64,000 nt of DNA from Conchocele bisecta (Eukaryota > Mollusca > Bivalvia > Lucinida > Thyasiridae), in contig CM055265.1 of the NCBI GenBank assembly GCA_029237695.1, positions 212,738,506 to 212,802,505 on the forward strand. The letters are read 5' to 3'. Below are positions 40,227 to 51,165 of the stretch, piece by piece. A model generated the notes under the pieces. It did not search any database and was not told where the DNA came from. It worked only from the letters and a program-made list of their open reading frames with translations. Position 1 is the first letter of the stretch, and the number at the start of each line of letters is the position of its first letter. Position numbers and translations under genes: made by a program.

Positions 40227-40520
40227 TATTCGGATGGCGCCGCAGGGACGTAGAATTCTTTTTTTTATTAAGTCGTTCCCACGAATTAACAATTCGTTCC
40301 CCCAATTTAACAATTCGTTCCCACGAAATAACAATTCGTTCCCACGGGAACGAATTGTTAATTCGTGGGAACGAATTGTTATATCGTCGGAACGAATTGT
40401 TAATTCGAGGGTACGAATTGTTATATCGTCGGAACGAATTGTTAATTCGAGGGAACGAATTGCTTGTAATAAAAAAAAAATGCATGTCCCCTGCGGGGCT
40501 CCGTAATATTCGGATGGCGC
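40227..40520. mobile_element. Family E foldback array, copy 2
   Basis: About four 21-bp units forward, a switch at CCCACGGGAACG (40345), then about five units reversed. Right end CCCCTGCGGGGCTCCGTA. The word ATATTCGGATGGCGCC occurs immediately outside both ends and may be a target duplication. Confidence 0.85.
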
Positions 40521-40795
40521 CTCACAGAAGTATTTATATCGAAAACGGTGGAAAATACATTACTACTACAGCGACCTGTAATTTACCAACTTGTTAACGA
40601 TATAATGAGTTTTGTTCACTTGAACATTCCCCGTGTGTCAGTCAGCCAGTGTGTTGTTTGGCAACAAATCCACGTAATTAGTTACCTAATTGTCAAGTAC
40701 CTGCCTGCCCCTCACCTGTCTCAGTAGTACCTGCGTGCACTTCCAGCTGGCTGTGTATTGTCGGACGGTGGACCCGTTTCGAGAGGACATCGCAT
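40521..40795. other. Unassigned gap
   Basis: Nothing recognised. Confidence 0.3.
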
Positions 40796-40798
40796 CAG

Positions 40799-40995
40799 GG
40801 AGCCGTTTCACTAAACTTTGTACGACAAAAATGTTCGTAAATGTAAAATTGTAAATTTCACATTAACACTGTTTTCTTGTATATACTTACTTCAATAAAT
40901 GTAAATTCATTATTATCAATTAAAATTTCCAGACGATCCTAATTTTGTACTTTGTACGAACATTTTATTCGTACGAAGTTTAGTGAAACGGCCCC
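40799..40995. mobile_element. Family A MITE, copy 16, centre deleted
   Basis: Flanked CAG / CTG. Only TACTTCAATAAATGTAAATT remains of the central region. Confidence 0.85.
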
Positions 40996-41514
40996 CTGAC
41001 TTCCTTGAAACGTGTAATCTACAGTTTAATTCCGTTCGTCCGGGTACACGTTCGGGGTCTTATGTGGTTGGAGGTCTTGCCTAAGACGAACGAAAACAAT
41101 TCGACTTAGTCCGTAATTACTTATATCTACATATTGTGTCTTGGCTTGTCATTCCTTTGTTTGATAACAATTTATGTAACACCTATGGGGTGTCACGTAT
41201 GAACGTCAGTTCATCCGTCCGTGCGAACGTCCGTGGCATAGCATAACATATTCCTTTGACTTATTCCGTAAGTTCCTAAATTACAATGTTTAGGTTTTAT
41301 TTATATGTCCTTCAAACAATAGTATTACCACACAAACCAAAACCGTTGAAACGTCCGTCTGTCCATCCGTCCGTCCGTCCGTGCTGATCCTAATTGCGAT
41401 CCTAATTAGGTGGTCGAAAATGGCACACACAATTCCTTATCGTTATTGAACGTATAGAGGGTACACACTGCTCAAACATGCTATACTGTCTTGCCTGCCA
41501 ACCGGCTGCTACTG
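40996..41514. other. Unassigned with (GTCC)n
   Basis: A CCGTCCGTCCGTCCGTC microsatellite near 41368-41383 and a similar imperfect run at 41210-41235. No gene. Confidence 0.5.
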
Positions 41515-41697
41515 GAGAAATCCGCGCATTCTGATCAGGATATACACTGTTCGGAATTCCATCAATGGAACACTCATCATGCTTCTTACAAACAAGCAAT
41601 GCAGATAGTTATCAGGCTACGGGAGTTTGCTATTTGATCAGGAGCTGCACTTGTCACAAATCTCACCCGCCCCATTTCTCCAGTCACAACCACAAAT
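41515..41697. mobile_element. Family B MITE, left part deleted
   Basis: TGATCAGGATATACACTGTT, CATCATGCTTCTTACAAAC, AGTTATCAGGCTACGGGAG and CCCATTTCTCCAGTCACAAC in B order. Confidence 0.75.
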
Positions 41698-41963
41698 GTG
41701 ACAACGACCATTTTGTGAGGGGGAGGGGGGAGGGGGCGAATGACGTGCAAATGCAGCGTGTTTCCACCCGTTTCCGCCAGGCTATCTAGTTTAGGAACAT
41801 TTATAGACGCCAAATGTTACAAAGATACATGTAGTTTCTTTGATAAACTTCACGCCGATAATGAATAGATAAGATTCACAGGTGCCAAGAGCTGGCGCGG
41901 TAAAATCCCTAGTCTGGAGGACACCGTTCGTGTTTGTAAAATTGACGACTCATCTGTATTTTA
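41698..41963. other. Unassigned gap
   Basis: A G-rich tract at 41716-41741; nothing else. Confidence 0.3.
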
Positions 41964-42409
41964 TTATTTCGTTCCCACGAAATAACAATTCGTTCCCACG
42001 AATTAACAATTCATTCACTCAATTTAACAATTCGTTCCCACGAAATAACAATTCGTTCCCACGAAATAACAATTCGTTCCCACGAATTAACAATTCGTTC
42101 ACTCAATTTAACAATTCGTTCCCACGAAATAACAATTCGTTCCCACGGGAACGAATTGTTAATTCGTGGGAACGAATTGTTATATCGTAGGAACGAATTG
42201 TTAATTCGAGGGAACGAATTTTTTTAAATTGAGGTAACGAATTGTTATTTCGTGGGAACGAATTGTTAATTCGAGGGAACGAATTGTTATATCGCAGGAA
42301 CGAATTGTTAATTCGAGGGAACGAATTGTTAAATTGAGGGAACGACTACTTATTTCGTGGGAACGAATTAATAAAAAAATCTATGTCCCCTGCGGGGCTC
42401 CGTAGTATT
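41964..42409. mobile_element. Family E foldback array, copy 3 (longest)
   Basis: About nine forward 21-bp units, the same CCCACGGGAACG switch point as copy 2 at about 42143, then about ten reversed units and the end CCCCTGCGGGGCTCCGTAG. The forward units form a higher-order pattern of four variants used twice (84 bp). Confidence 0.9.
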
Positions 42410-42632
42410 TTGCCAAAATTGGCATCTGGTTATTGAACAGCCTGGTATTAATAGATATGTGTATTTAGTCCGATATCAGCATCTTCCCCGGTCCGGGTGG
42501 GGAAGGCGGCCGGGTTACCATGGTTACCCGGGGAAAACCACACTGGATGAACATCGTCGATGCAAGTCATGTTCACAGAGTGATCATTCCAGCTGGAAAG
42601 AGTGTACATAGTTCTGAGCATTTTCGTACGTC
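42410..42632. other. Unassigned gap
   Basis: Nothing recognised. Confidence 0.3.
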
Positions 42633-43818
42633 GCAACCAGTCACGTCCACAGGTGGAAGACTCGGACCTATGACACCAACAAAATGCCTATTAAAAAAAT
42701 CCCATTACCCCACCCACTTGATCTCGTACATTACCATCTTCTATTTATAGAAAGGTGGGTAAGAATATGGCTATTATAGAAAGAGCCCTCTCTTTTCCGA
42801 TTCGCACAAACACAATACACATCGATTAAATGTATGAAATATGTCTCTGGCAATCGATAAAGGTATTAGGTGAGTGAATATACTCACTTCAAATCGTTGT
42901 TTCCATCATTTATTCAGTTATTCGCATTTTGTATACCCCATCCAAAGCGAAATTTGCGTGTACGAAAGAATCTCAAACATAATCGGAGGCCGCCCGGCGT
43001 GGATTATCGGTCATATTTGGCCGATAGCTGATCGCCAGCTCAAACTAAAGTCGTGCACCATGACCATATACATTAGCAACTCCAACCATACAAAGCTCCT
43101 CCAATTGTGATCGTTCGCCGATCTAAAAAACAATTTTTTTTCTAATTTCATTCATAATTCGCGTACTATCAGATTATGTCTTCCGGAATCCCGAAATAGG
43201 TTGAATGACGTCATCACAGTTTAGATTTAGCCAATCAGAGATGTTCTTTACATAGATGCTTCCGGTTGTATTATGGAAGATGGTGCATTGACCCGGTTCC
43301 AGATAACGAACGAAATTAGACAAAAAAGTGATTTTTAGATTGGTGAACGATCACAATTGGACGAACTTTGTATGGTTGGAGTTTCTAATGTATATGGTCA
43401 TGGTGCACGTCATTAGTTTGAGCTGGCGATCAGCTATCGGCCAAATATGACCGATAATCCACGCAGGACGGCCTCCGATTCTGTGTGAGATTCTTTCGTA
43501 CACGCAACTTTCGCTTTGGATGGGGTAATCAAAACGCGAATAACTGAATAAATGCTTGAAACAGCGATTTGAAGTGAGTATATTCACACACCTAATACCT
43601 TTATCGATTGCCAGAGACACAAGTCATACATTTAATCGATGTTTATTGTGTTTCTGCGAATCGGAAAAGACAGGGCTCTTTCTATAATAGCCATATTCTT
43701 ACCCACCTTTCTATAAATAGAAGATGGTAATGTACGATACCAAGTGGGTGGGGTAATGGGATTTTTTTAATAGGCATTTTTTGGTGTAGGTCCGAGTCTT
43801 CCACCTGTGGTCACGTCC
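42633..43818. mobile_element. Family K foldback element, 1.19 kb
   Basis: Two arms of about 480-490 bp (42633-43125 and 43335-43818) are reverse complements at about 90% or better, starting at CACAGGTGGAAGACTCGGAC. The spacer is about 200 bp and contains TGACGTCA at about 43205. Each arm carries an open frame (42874-43110 plus; 43351-43620 minus) giving similar 78-residue stretches, e.g. GGRPAWIIGHIWPIADRQLK in both. Confidence 0.85.
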
Positions 43819-44142
43819 GGGAAAATAGCAAGAGTATATACGTGAATAAGGTACAGAAGCGTTGAAATATTGCACTGAATCCAAATTTCAATTGCGAAAA
43901 ACACGATTTGTTTACTTTCCATTTGTTCTGAGCGTTGTTTTGCCGTTACGTCAACAATTTTGATGCGACACATCATACAAAGAAAAGTTGGAATCTGGTA
44001 AAATAACTTTGAAACATAGGATTAAAATAATGTTATCCCGGCCTTCACCCAGTATAGTTTGACTTTTAGAAGTATACCCGCCCCAATATATTCTCAAAAG
44101 CAAAATCGCTTATGGATATGCTTATGCAGAGCCAGAGTCCTG
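43819..44142. other. Unassigned gap
   Basis: Nothing recognised. Confidence 0.3.
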
Positions 44143-44364
44143 TAGCTTATTTCACCAAAATTGCAAATTATACTTTTCTTGCTAAGAAGGCTGTGATAAT
44201 GTAATAAATTCAGAATAATAATTCAGCATACTTTTAATCATCAAATATATGCAGTCGTTAGTTTTATATCAAAGAATGCATTTCGGGAAAAATAATTAAT
44301 TACTCCCTCAAAGTATGCTTTGCTAGATAAGTATACTTTGCAATGTCAGTGAAATAGGCTACTG
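44143..44364. mobile_element. Family H MITE, copy 3
   Basis: TAGCTTATTTCACCAAAATT, GGCTGTGATAATGTAATAAA, CTCCCTCAAAGTATGCTTTG and TTTGCAATGTCAGTGAAATA. The left arm is shortened. Confidence 0.75.
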
Positions 44365-44650
44365 GTCTAGAGAATGAATCGTCACTCACATGCCAGCAGT
44401 TATAAACTGGAGTGTCTCCGGTTGTGTCGTTCATGCATTGTATTTTCAGATTGGTTCTGAATACATGAAATTATACTACATCATAATCGTACACAATAAT
44501 ACAATACATACTTGCTATGTGGTACAGTATGTTGCTTTGTCTCCTACATATGGTCATAATTACTGGAAGCATCTTATTATGTTGAGTACTTATCGAAATC
44601 CGGGAAAATGTATTTTTCATGGCGGCCATCTTGAAGTTCAAAAATATTCC

Positions 44651-44875
44651 ACTAACTACCACTAAAATCTTCGTAAGTGCAAATTTATGATCGTCTGCAT
44701 ATTTCAATTGATGGCTTTACATTTATTGAGCATAGGCTGCATATGCAGCCTATGCTCAATAAATGTAAATCCAATAATTGTTTACAAGAAAACATAGGTA
44801 ATGTGAAATTTACAGACTATCATAATTTTGCACTTACGAACATTTTAGTCGTACGAAGTTTAGTGAAACGGCCCC
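44651..44875. mobile_element. Family A MITE, copy 17, left end eroded
   Basis: Starts at CACTAAAATCTTCGTAAGTG. Full centre and right end, right flank CAG. The adjoining 44615-44635 carries GGCGGCCATCTTGAAG, the motif common in the 55-60 kb block. Confidence 0.85.
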
Positions 44876-45017
44876 CAGCTTTCTAACAGATAATGCAAGA
44901 ACGTATACACTTGTAATGTAACGAATAAAAACATGTCTGGCATTTTAAAATGAGCTGAGATATCGGTGTACGGTGGCACACAGAGGGCCAGTATGTCCGG
45001 GCCAATCCCCTTAACAC

Positions 45018-45270
45018 GACCGTATTTGTGGCCGAGTGACAGGAGAAATGGGGCTTATGACATTTGTGGCAATTCCAGTTCCTGCCCATATAAATATTGC
45101 ATTCCAGCAGCCTGATAAGGAGATATTCTGTGTTCTAGACGTAGGACATGTGTCTAACTGACTGAATGGCGAATAATGCAGACCCAGAGCAGACTGCGCG
45201 AATGCGCATGCTGATCTGGGGTTGCTCTGGTCACAAATTACATAAGCCCAATTTCTCCAGTCGCAGACAT
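45018..45270. mobile_element. Family B MITE, complete
   Basis: CAGGAGAAATGGGGCTTATG to CATAAGCCCAATTTCTCCAG, with the internal hairpin CAGACCCAGAGCAGACTGCG / TGCTGATCTGGGGTTGCTCTG. Confidence 0.85.
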
Positions 45271-45464
45271 AATTAGCCTATCCAGTTTGCAATCGCGGTT
45301 ACTTTGATGTTTAAACTTCTTCCTTTTCACGTTACGGTCGTAAAATACCAAAGTCGGCACCACTCTGAAACCGAATAAAATGGCGGCGCCCATTTTATTG
45401 AAATTTTGTAGAACTACACAGGTCCCGACATTTTCCAGAGCAAAATAGTCTAAAATGCCGCTGA

Positions 45465-45770
45465 GACTGGAGACATGTTGCTTATGGGTTGTACGACCAG
45501 TGTAGCCCCAGATCAGCCTGCGCATCCGCGCAGTCTGATCAGGGCCTGCACCGGTCGCCGCCATTCCATCAATGAAACACCCGCCTTGCTTCTAACAAAC
45601 AATGTACAATGTATATCGTTATCAGGCTACAAGATGGTGCTATTTGATCAGGATCTACACAAATCACATGAGCCCCATTTCTCCAGCCACAGCCAAAATA
45701 TGAGAGCTACCACGACTACCTGGTGCTATGGCTATGTTGGCCAGTGTAGCTCCTGATCAGCTGGCACACT
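45465..45770. mobile_element. Family B MITE, complete, plus a B fragment
   Basis: GAGACTGGAGACATGTTGCT, hairpin CCCCAGATCAGCCTGCGCAT / CGCGCAGTCTGATCAGGGC, end CCCATTTCTCCAGCCACAGC at 45695. A further B word GGCCAGTGTAGCTCCTGATC follows at 45736. Confidence 0.8.
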
Positions 45771-46070
45771 CATCTGGAACTGGAGGACTTCGCCAGAGAC
45801 AATCATGCGCACCGGCGTGTCATCCGAACCGATAGTGAAGAATACAGGAACTGATCAGACGTTTATCCGGGGCCACTACACTGGCCACACACCAAAATGA
45901 GTCATGATTTATCATAGCGAGACAAATTCCAACAGACCGGCAAATAGTAATCATTTATATTGCTAGCGAAACGATTGCACTATAGTTTTGATCTGAGCGA
46001 CCATTCACTTCCTCTCAAAATGATCATGATCTCGGATAACGCAAGACGTAACAATCATGAAATGGAACTG

Positions 46071-46318
46071 GGGCCCGTTTCACTAAACTTCGTACGACTA
46101 AAATATTCGTAAGTGCAGAATTAGAATAGTCTGAAAATTTAAATTGATGGATTTACATTTATTGAGCATAGGCTGCAATGCAGCCTATGCTCAATAAATG
46201 TAAATCCAATAATTGTTTACAAGAACACACCCTTAATGTTAAATTGATAGACTATCATAATTTTGCCCTTACGAACATTTTAGCATTTTAGTCGTACGAA
46301 GTTTAGTAAAACGGCCCC
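46071..46318. mobile_element. Family A MITE, copy 18
   Basis: Complete, CTG on both flanks. The right repeat has a small internal duplication (CATTTTAGCATTTTAGTCG). Confidence 0.9.
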
Positions 46319-46665
46319 CTGAATCCCCGTCAAATCCAAATTACGCAATTATGTCTATGAACAAAACGTGTTAAAGTGCATGTCTGGGATGTGTTCAAAT
46401 ATATGAACACTGTACACATGCAAAACACTGCCTGTTTCCAGATAACACTATTTTGACAGAAATAAAAAATAATCATTATTTATAGTAGTTTCTAGACGCA
46501 CACGGTGTGGTAGAAAGTGCGGGAAAAGTACGGGTGATCTCTCCACTAAGTGCATTATTTGTACGGACTTGGTTGCGGTCTTCCTCTCTCACTGACACCC
46601 ATGCACATAACTGCAGGGAATGGAATAAAGACTCTTCTGTAACTGACATTCATCAATAGCATGTA

Positions 46666-46881
46666 CAGTGAAACCCCTCTAAACCGGACACCCTGGGAGC
46701 TCCCCATGGTGTCCGGCTTTGAGAGGTTTCACTGTAAATCAGACATGTGATAATTATGAACCATAGTTGTGTGTTATGCGATCACGAACATACATTATCA
46801 CCTGAGATAAATGACCAAGAAACTTACCATAAATTAGATCACATGTGTTTTCTTGGTGTCTGGTTTAGAGAGGTACCACTG
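46666..46881. mobile_element. Family F MITE, copy 4
   Basis: CAGTGAAACCCCTCTAAACC to GGTTTAGAGAGGTACCACTG, 216 bp, TA at both flanks. Confidence 0.85.
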
Positions 46882-46905
46882 TATATCCTGAGGTTGTCAT
46901 AGGCG

Positions 46906-47191
46906 GCGGAAGCCGAATATTATTGGGGGGCCCAATGTTGAGGGCCCGAAGGGCCCGATAGCGTTAGGGGGGTCCGGGGGCATGCCCCCCCCGTAAATTT
47001 TTGAAATCCAAGTGGTGTGAAACGCCATTTCCTGCATTCTCAGCAAAGTTCTCAGCAAAGTTCCCAGTACTCATGATTACACAAATATATTAGAATAAAA
47101 AATCCAAAATTTACAGAATTATTGGGGGGGGGGGCTAGGGGCTAGCCCCCCCCCCCAACAAATTTATTGGGGGGGCTTCCGCCGCCCCTGG
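46906..47191. mobile_element. Family X G-rich element, copy 1
   Basis: AGGCGGCGGAAGCCGAATAT and GGGGGGCTTCCGCCGCCCCT are inverted ends. GAGGGCCCGAAGGGCCCG and GAAACGCCATTTCCTGCATT lie inside, with runs of 6-13 G or C. Confidence 0.75.
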
Positions 47192-47664
47192 TTGTTGTTC
47201 ATCGTGGTGAAACACGTCAGGGAAGTTTTATCAGTCAGTAATCTCGTATATCTCGGTATCAGAAATTGTGAGAAAAATGCCGTCAGTTATGAAATAAGAA
47301 TAAAACGTGTGTATGTTTTTCTTCAGTTAGTCCCGATACTGATCGATTTCCCGGAACTACTTGGAGACATCAGGGATATTCAATACAGTCTGATCGGACC
47401 CAGGAGGAATCTGCAACGTACATCGTTCATCCAGTATACTCGTGGAAACGATGACCAGTACTCGGCGGGATCAGTTGGCCGACGGTGTCTCAGTACTATG
47501 GTAGTCGTAGCTCTACTGATCACACTTCCATGAGCCAGGTGTAATTTGACTACTAAAAAGTTCGCAGAAATATATTCGCCCAGGACAAATTAGTGGATCA
47601 GACTAACATTGATCGATTTAATTGGCTGATATTTTTGACGTCATTTTCAATAAATAAGTATATG
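47192..47664. other. Unassigned, with a 113-codon open frame
   Basis: The frame at 47192-47533 (MLFIVVKHVREVLSVSNLVY...) is the longest here outside the TRIM gene and repeats. It begins at the very edge of element X and I recognise no domain, so I do not call it a gene. Confidence 0.25.
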
Positions 47665-47855
47665 AAGGTGCATGATCACGTGGTTACAACAACAGCAACG
47701 TCGCCCACTCCAAAGTAAGTATTATTTGATTTTGATGAAATATGGCGCAGCAAACGCGTCTTCATGAGCTGCATTTGGTGGTCTATGGAGTTTGGCACAG
47801 ACATATGTCGGTACTTGTTGTTGTTGTTGTTAATGCCACGTGATCATATACCTTG
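47665..47855. mobile_element. Family D MITE, copy 5, internally deleted
   Basis: GGTGCATGATCACGTGGTTA and CACGTGATCATATACCTTG ends with both the (CAA)n and (TTG)n tracts. The central hairpin and right half are gone. Confidence 0.85.
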
Positions 47856-48169
47856 TATATGTAACGGCCGCCTTGTATTTGCATTGGCACTGGGAATGTG
47901 TGCTCTGGTGTGCTAGTGGTCCATCTACGGTTTAAACTCGTCGCTGTCTGTCTGTGACAGGATATTTTGACGGACGAACAACCATTGTCAATGGATAAGT
48001 ATGTCTATTAATGTATATATATATGGGCCGTTGGCTGAGAAAATGTACCTTACGGCATGTATATATGTGTAGATCATATCACCACGTGCTTGTACAATTG
48101 TCTTGTTATTCAATGACACGGAATTGCGGCGGTTGCGCCGGCTGATCTGTGGGTATGATAGCACATTAT
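47856..48169. other. Unassigned gap
   Basis: Nothing recognised. Confidence 0.3.
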
Positions 48170-48593
48170 CAAGGTGTATGATCACGTGGTACTAACAATA
48201 ACAACAAGTACCGATTCAAAGTACGTATTCTTGTATAGTGTCCTCATTACGTAACGGATTTTGATGAAATATGCCGCATACAACGCGTCTTGTTAAGCTG
48301 CATTTGGTGGTCTCTGTATTTTCGCCCAAACTTCTGTCATTTTTGCGAAGAATCGATTTCCGTGTCCCCGACACGGAAATCGGATTTCCGTGTCTCTGAC
48401 ACGGAAATCGATTCTTCGCAAAAACGACATATTTCTGTGCCAAACTCCATAGACCACCAAATGCAGCTCATGAAGACGTGTTTGCTGCGCCATATTTCAT
48501 CAAAATCCGTTGCATATTAAGGAAAATATAAAATAATACTTACTTTGTGTGGGCGACATTGTTGTTGTTGTAACCACGTGATCATGCACCTTG
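48170..48593. mobile_element. Family D MITE, copy 6, opposite orientation
   Basis: CAAGGTGTATGATCACGTGG to CCACGTGATCATGCACCTTG. The centre has the ACACGGAAATC stem tripled (CCGTGTCCCCGACACGG and CCGTGTCTCTGACACGG), so one stem is duplicated. Confidence 0.9.
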
Positions 48594-48599
48594 ATTATG

Positions 48600-48745
48600 T
48601 ATCACTGGTGGGAGAAATGGGGCATATGACATTTCTGCCCAATCAAGCTTCTGATCATACTGCAGACGTATAACGTTATTTACTATGTTAGGAGCATGAA
48701 CTACATTTCGCTGACTGAATGATGATGCAAGCCTTGATCAAACAC
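48600..48745. repeat. Family B fragment, old
   Basis: GGGAGAAATGGGGCATATGA, ACGTATAACG and GGAGCATGAACTACATTTCG..GACTGAATG keep B order but are diverged. Confidence 0.5.
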
Positions 48746-48765
48746 CGAGAATATGCAGCCACATA

Positions 48766-49012
48766 TGAGACACGCCATGTGATTTTGTACCTTCGGACAT
48801 CTGAGTAATTTCATGAAATACGTGTACAAACTTTACAATATTTTCCGTAAATGGCGTCAGAAGTTGACAAAATGTTCAGAGTACATGCGGAATTGCTCTG
48901 AATATTTTGTCAACTTTTGACTTTATTTATGAAAAATATTGTAAATTTTGTAAACGTATTTAATGAAATTACGCAGATGTCCGAAGGTACAAAATCACAT
49001 GGCGTGTCTCCA
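48766..49012. mobile_element. Family O MITE, copy 2
   Basis: ATGAGACACGCCATGTGATT to AATCACATGGCGTGTCTCCA. Centre GTCAGAAGTTGACAAAATGTTCAGAG mirrored as CTCTGAATATTTTGTCAACTT. Confidence 0.85.
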
Positions 49013-50019
49013 TTATTAAAATTATCAACAAAAAAAAGTGGAATTCTTAGATAATTCTTTGAAATTGATGAACTGCAAATGCAAACTATACGTATTTCAT
49101 ACCAGGGGGATAGTAGTCGGTTATCTCATCTTGTGTTCCACCAGATGGCGCAACCGGTCGCGGTCCAAGACTCCTGCATTTATTCCAATACACAAACGTG
49201 TTGACCGCATTTCGATTATCTGATTAAAACAAGGCATCTACGTACGGTTCGCTGAATTTAACGCAGCTAAAAGATGAACTGAGAAAAAGGAATGCCCGAC
49301 TATCGGGTCGTAAAGAATATATTTCCGTAGGCCTAAGTTTGAATGTCACAAATGTAAACAGTTATCACGTCAAATGATGATAAAAACCAACAGATAATAT
49401 TTGATAGCCCGGTAAAAAGCGTAACATTGAGTCTGCGACCAGTGTACCCCCAGATAAGTATGAACAACGTTGCAGTCAGATTAGGCATGTATTTGTTCGC
49501 CAACGTTTCACGATGCATGTAACAGACATTTCATATCAATATCAATGAGTGTACAGTGGCGTAGCCAGGTTATATTGTAGTCACTTTCATCAGAAAAAAA
49601 CATAATGCGCGCTCACCCAACGCACCCCCACACACACACTTCATCGGTCAAACATGTAACTGCCATTTTTTCATCCGATTTGGCATATTCGAAGAGGAGT
49701 TTGAACGTAAACATGTGTCTACATACTATTTTATTAACATCGGATAAAAAATAGTTTCGACCCGAATATTTAGTCGATTTTTTCGATTTCATCATTAAAT
49801 AGGACCGATTCTCAAAATATAAACGGCAGCTCATAGTTCTTGATAAATATAACCGTAAGTTTAGTAAGTTTAATGTAGACGCTAATATTCCCACTGGTAT
49901 GATTATGAACTAAAGTGAACACGTTGTTTACACGAAAAGAACACAACAGCTGGGACCGTGACGAGTGGCGCCACCTATACAGAAACGATAACTGACTACT
50001 ATTCCCCAATAGTCGCATA
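49013..50019. other. Unassigned stretch
   Basis: ACAGTGGCGTAGCCAGG at 49553 resembles the ends of several animal DNA transposons, but no partner end is seen. A B word lies at 49437. No gene supported. Confidence 0.3.
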
Positions 50020-50262
50020 GGCGGCGGAACCGGAAAATTATTGGGGGGGGGGGGTATTGAGGGCCCAAAGGGCCCGGTGTTGCTAGGGGGCTCGGGCATG
50101 CTTCCACGGACATTTTTAAAATCTGTGAAACGCCATTTCCTGCATTCTCAGCAAGTTTGAGGATTGAGGATGAGAATATGTGCTTTATAACATAAGTTAC
50201 AGAATTATTGAGGGGGCCAGGGCCCCCCCCCCCCCACCACCCACTTCCACCGCCCCCGTTTT
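50020..50262. mobile_element. Family X G-rich element, copy 2
   Basis: AGGCGGCGGAACCGGAAAAT, GAGGGCCCAAAGGGCCCGG, AAACGCCATTTCCTGCATTC and the C-rich right end before CCGCCCCCG. Minus-strand frames rich in G and P come from this composition. Confidence 0.7.
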
Positions 50263-50624
50263 GTATGTACGTGTGATTGATGTAAGCCATATTATCTCAT
50301 GGACGGGAGGATTCTTTCTTACGAACATTTATACAGAGAAATCACATAAACTGGCTACATGATGACATATTTACAACACCGTCACAGTAACCATTGAAAC
50401 AGGCATAACCGAGAGAAATAAATAACTGTAACATGAAACAGACTTTTATCTCTTTAAAAACACCAACAGGGTCATAACGTGATTGAGATTGCAAAGGGAG
50501 ATAATCGGTTAAACAGTTCAAGGTTCAACGAGAGTGTCTGATCTATATAAAACTTATATTTACTGATTTCACGTGTAATATATATCCATAGTGTGTTCGT
50601 TTCCAGGTGTCAAGAACTCCATGG
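50263..50624. other. Unassigned stretch
   Basis: Nothing recognised. Confidence 0.3.
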
Positions 50625-50741
50625 TTTAACCCGAAAGCCCGTTTTAGCGGGTTTGCAAAACAGTGCAGATCCAGATGAGACGGCTCGTAACGAGCCGTCT
50701 CATCAGGATATGCACTTTTTGCAAGTAATTTTCATATTGCA
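50625..50741. mobile_element. Family B2 element, partial with hairpin
   Basis: TTAACCCGAAAGCCCGTTTT, then GATGAGACGGCTCGTAACGA / GCCGTCTCATC and TGCACTTTTTGCA; the far end is replaced by the SINE. Confidence 0.75.
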
Positions 50742-50896
50742 ACGTGTGGTACATACGAGACTGGACCACAATTTAAAGTTTCATCGGACAGACGAGTGGG
50801 ATGGAAATACTATGAAAGTATGTTTGATGCCTCAGGCGAGGCTTGAACCCACAACCTCCGGATTGGAAGTCAGGTGTTCTAACCCGTAGGCCAAAA
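50742..50896 (-). mobile_element. tRNA-derived SINE, copy 2
   Basis: On the minus strand: GCCTACGGGTTAGAACACC, CTGACTTCCAATCCGG and box B-like GGGTTCAAGCC, then CTCGTCTGTCCGATGAAACT and GTGGTCCAGTCTC. Same order as 5098-5312. It lies between B2 and an A fragment. Confidence 0.8.
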
Positions 50897-51067
50897 TCCA
50901 ATTTAGGATCGTCTGAAAAGTTCAAATGGTGGATTTACATGTATTGACCATAGGCTGCAATAAATGTAAATCCAACAATAAAACATTGTTAATGTGAAAT
51001 TTACAGACTACTACTACTTTTGCACTTACGAACATTTTAGTCGTACGAAGTATAGTGAAACGGCTCG
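50897..51067. mobile_element. Family A MITE, copy 19, left part missing
   Basis: Starts at AATTTAGGATCGTCTG beside the SINE. The central palindrome is reduced to CATAGGCTGCAATAAATG. Right end TAGTGAAACGGC. Confidence 0.8.
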
Positions 51068-51162
51068 CGGGTACGTACGATGTTACTTCGCAAGGGAGCG
51101 ACACAGTAAGCGGATTTAAACCGTAGAATACCTTGCTCTATTCGTGACATCAGAGGTGTAAC
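51068..51162 (+). repeat. Duplicated segment, copy 1
   Basis: GATGTTACTTCGCAAGGGAG and ACCTTGCTCTATTCGTGACATC recur at 51383-51484. Confidence 0.85.
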
Positions 51163-51165
51163 CAG

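Noticed and set aside
40138..40597. 115- and 131-codon frames with NNSFPRI / ERIVNSW heptads
   Set aside because: The 21-bp unit of family E is a multiple of three and lacks stops, so repeated peptides appear on both strands.
41964..42409. CRISPR-like array
   Set aside because: Units are contiguous with no unique spacers, flip orientation, and the window is eukaryotic.
42874..43620. Duplicated small protein gene in opposite orientations
   Set aside because: The two frames sit in foldback arms and differ mostly at amino-acid-changing sites, so there is no sign of selection for a protein.
47192..47533. 113-codon frame as a gene
   Set aside because: Begins at the border of repeat X and has no domain, and I see no supporting splice or promoter signal.
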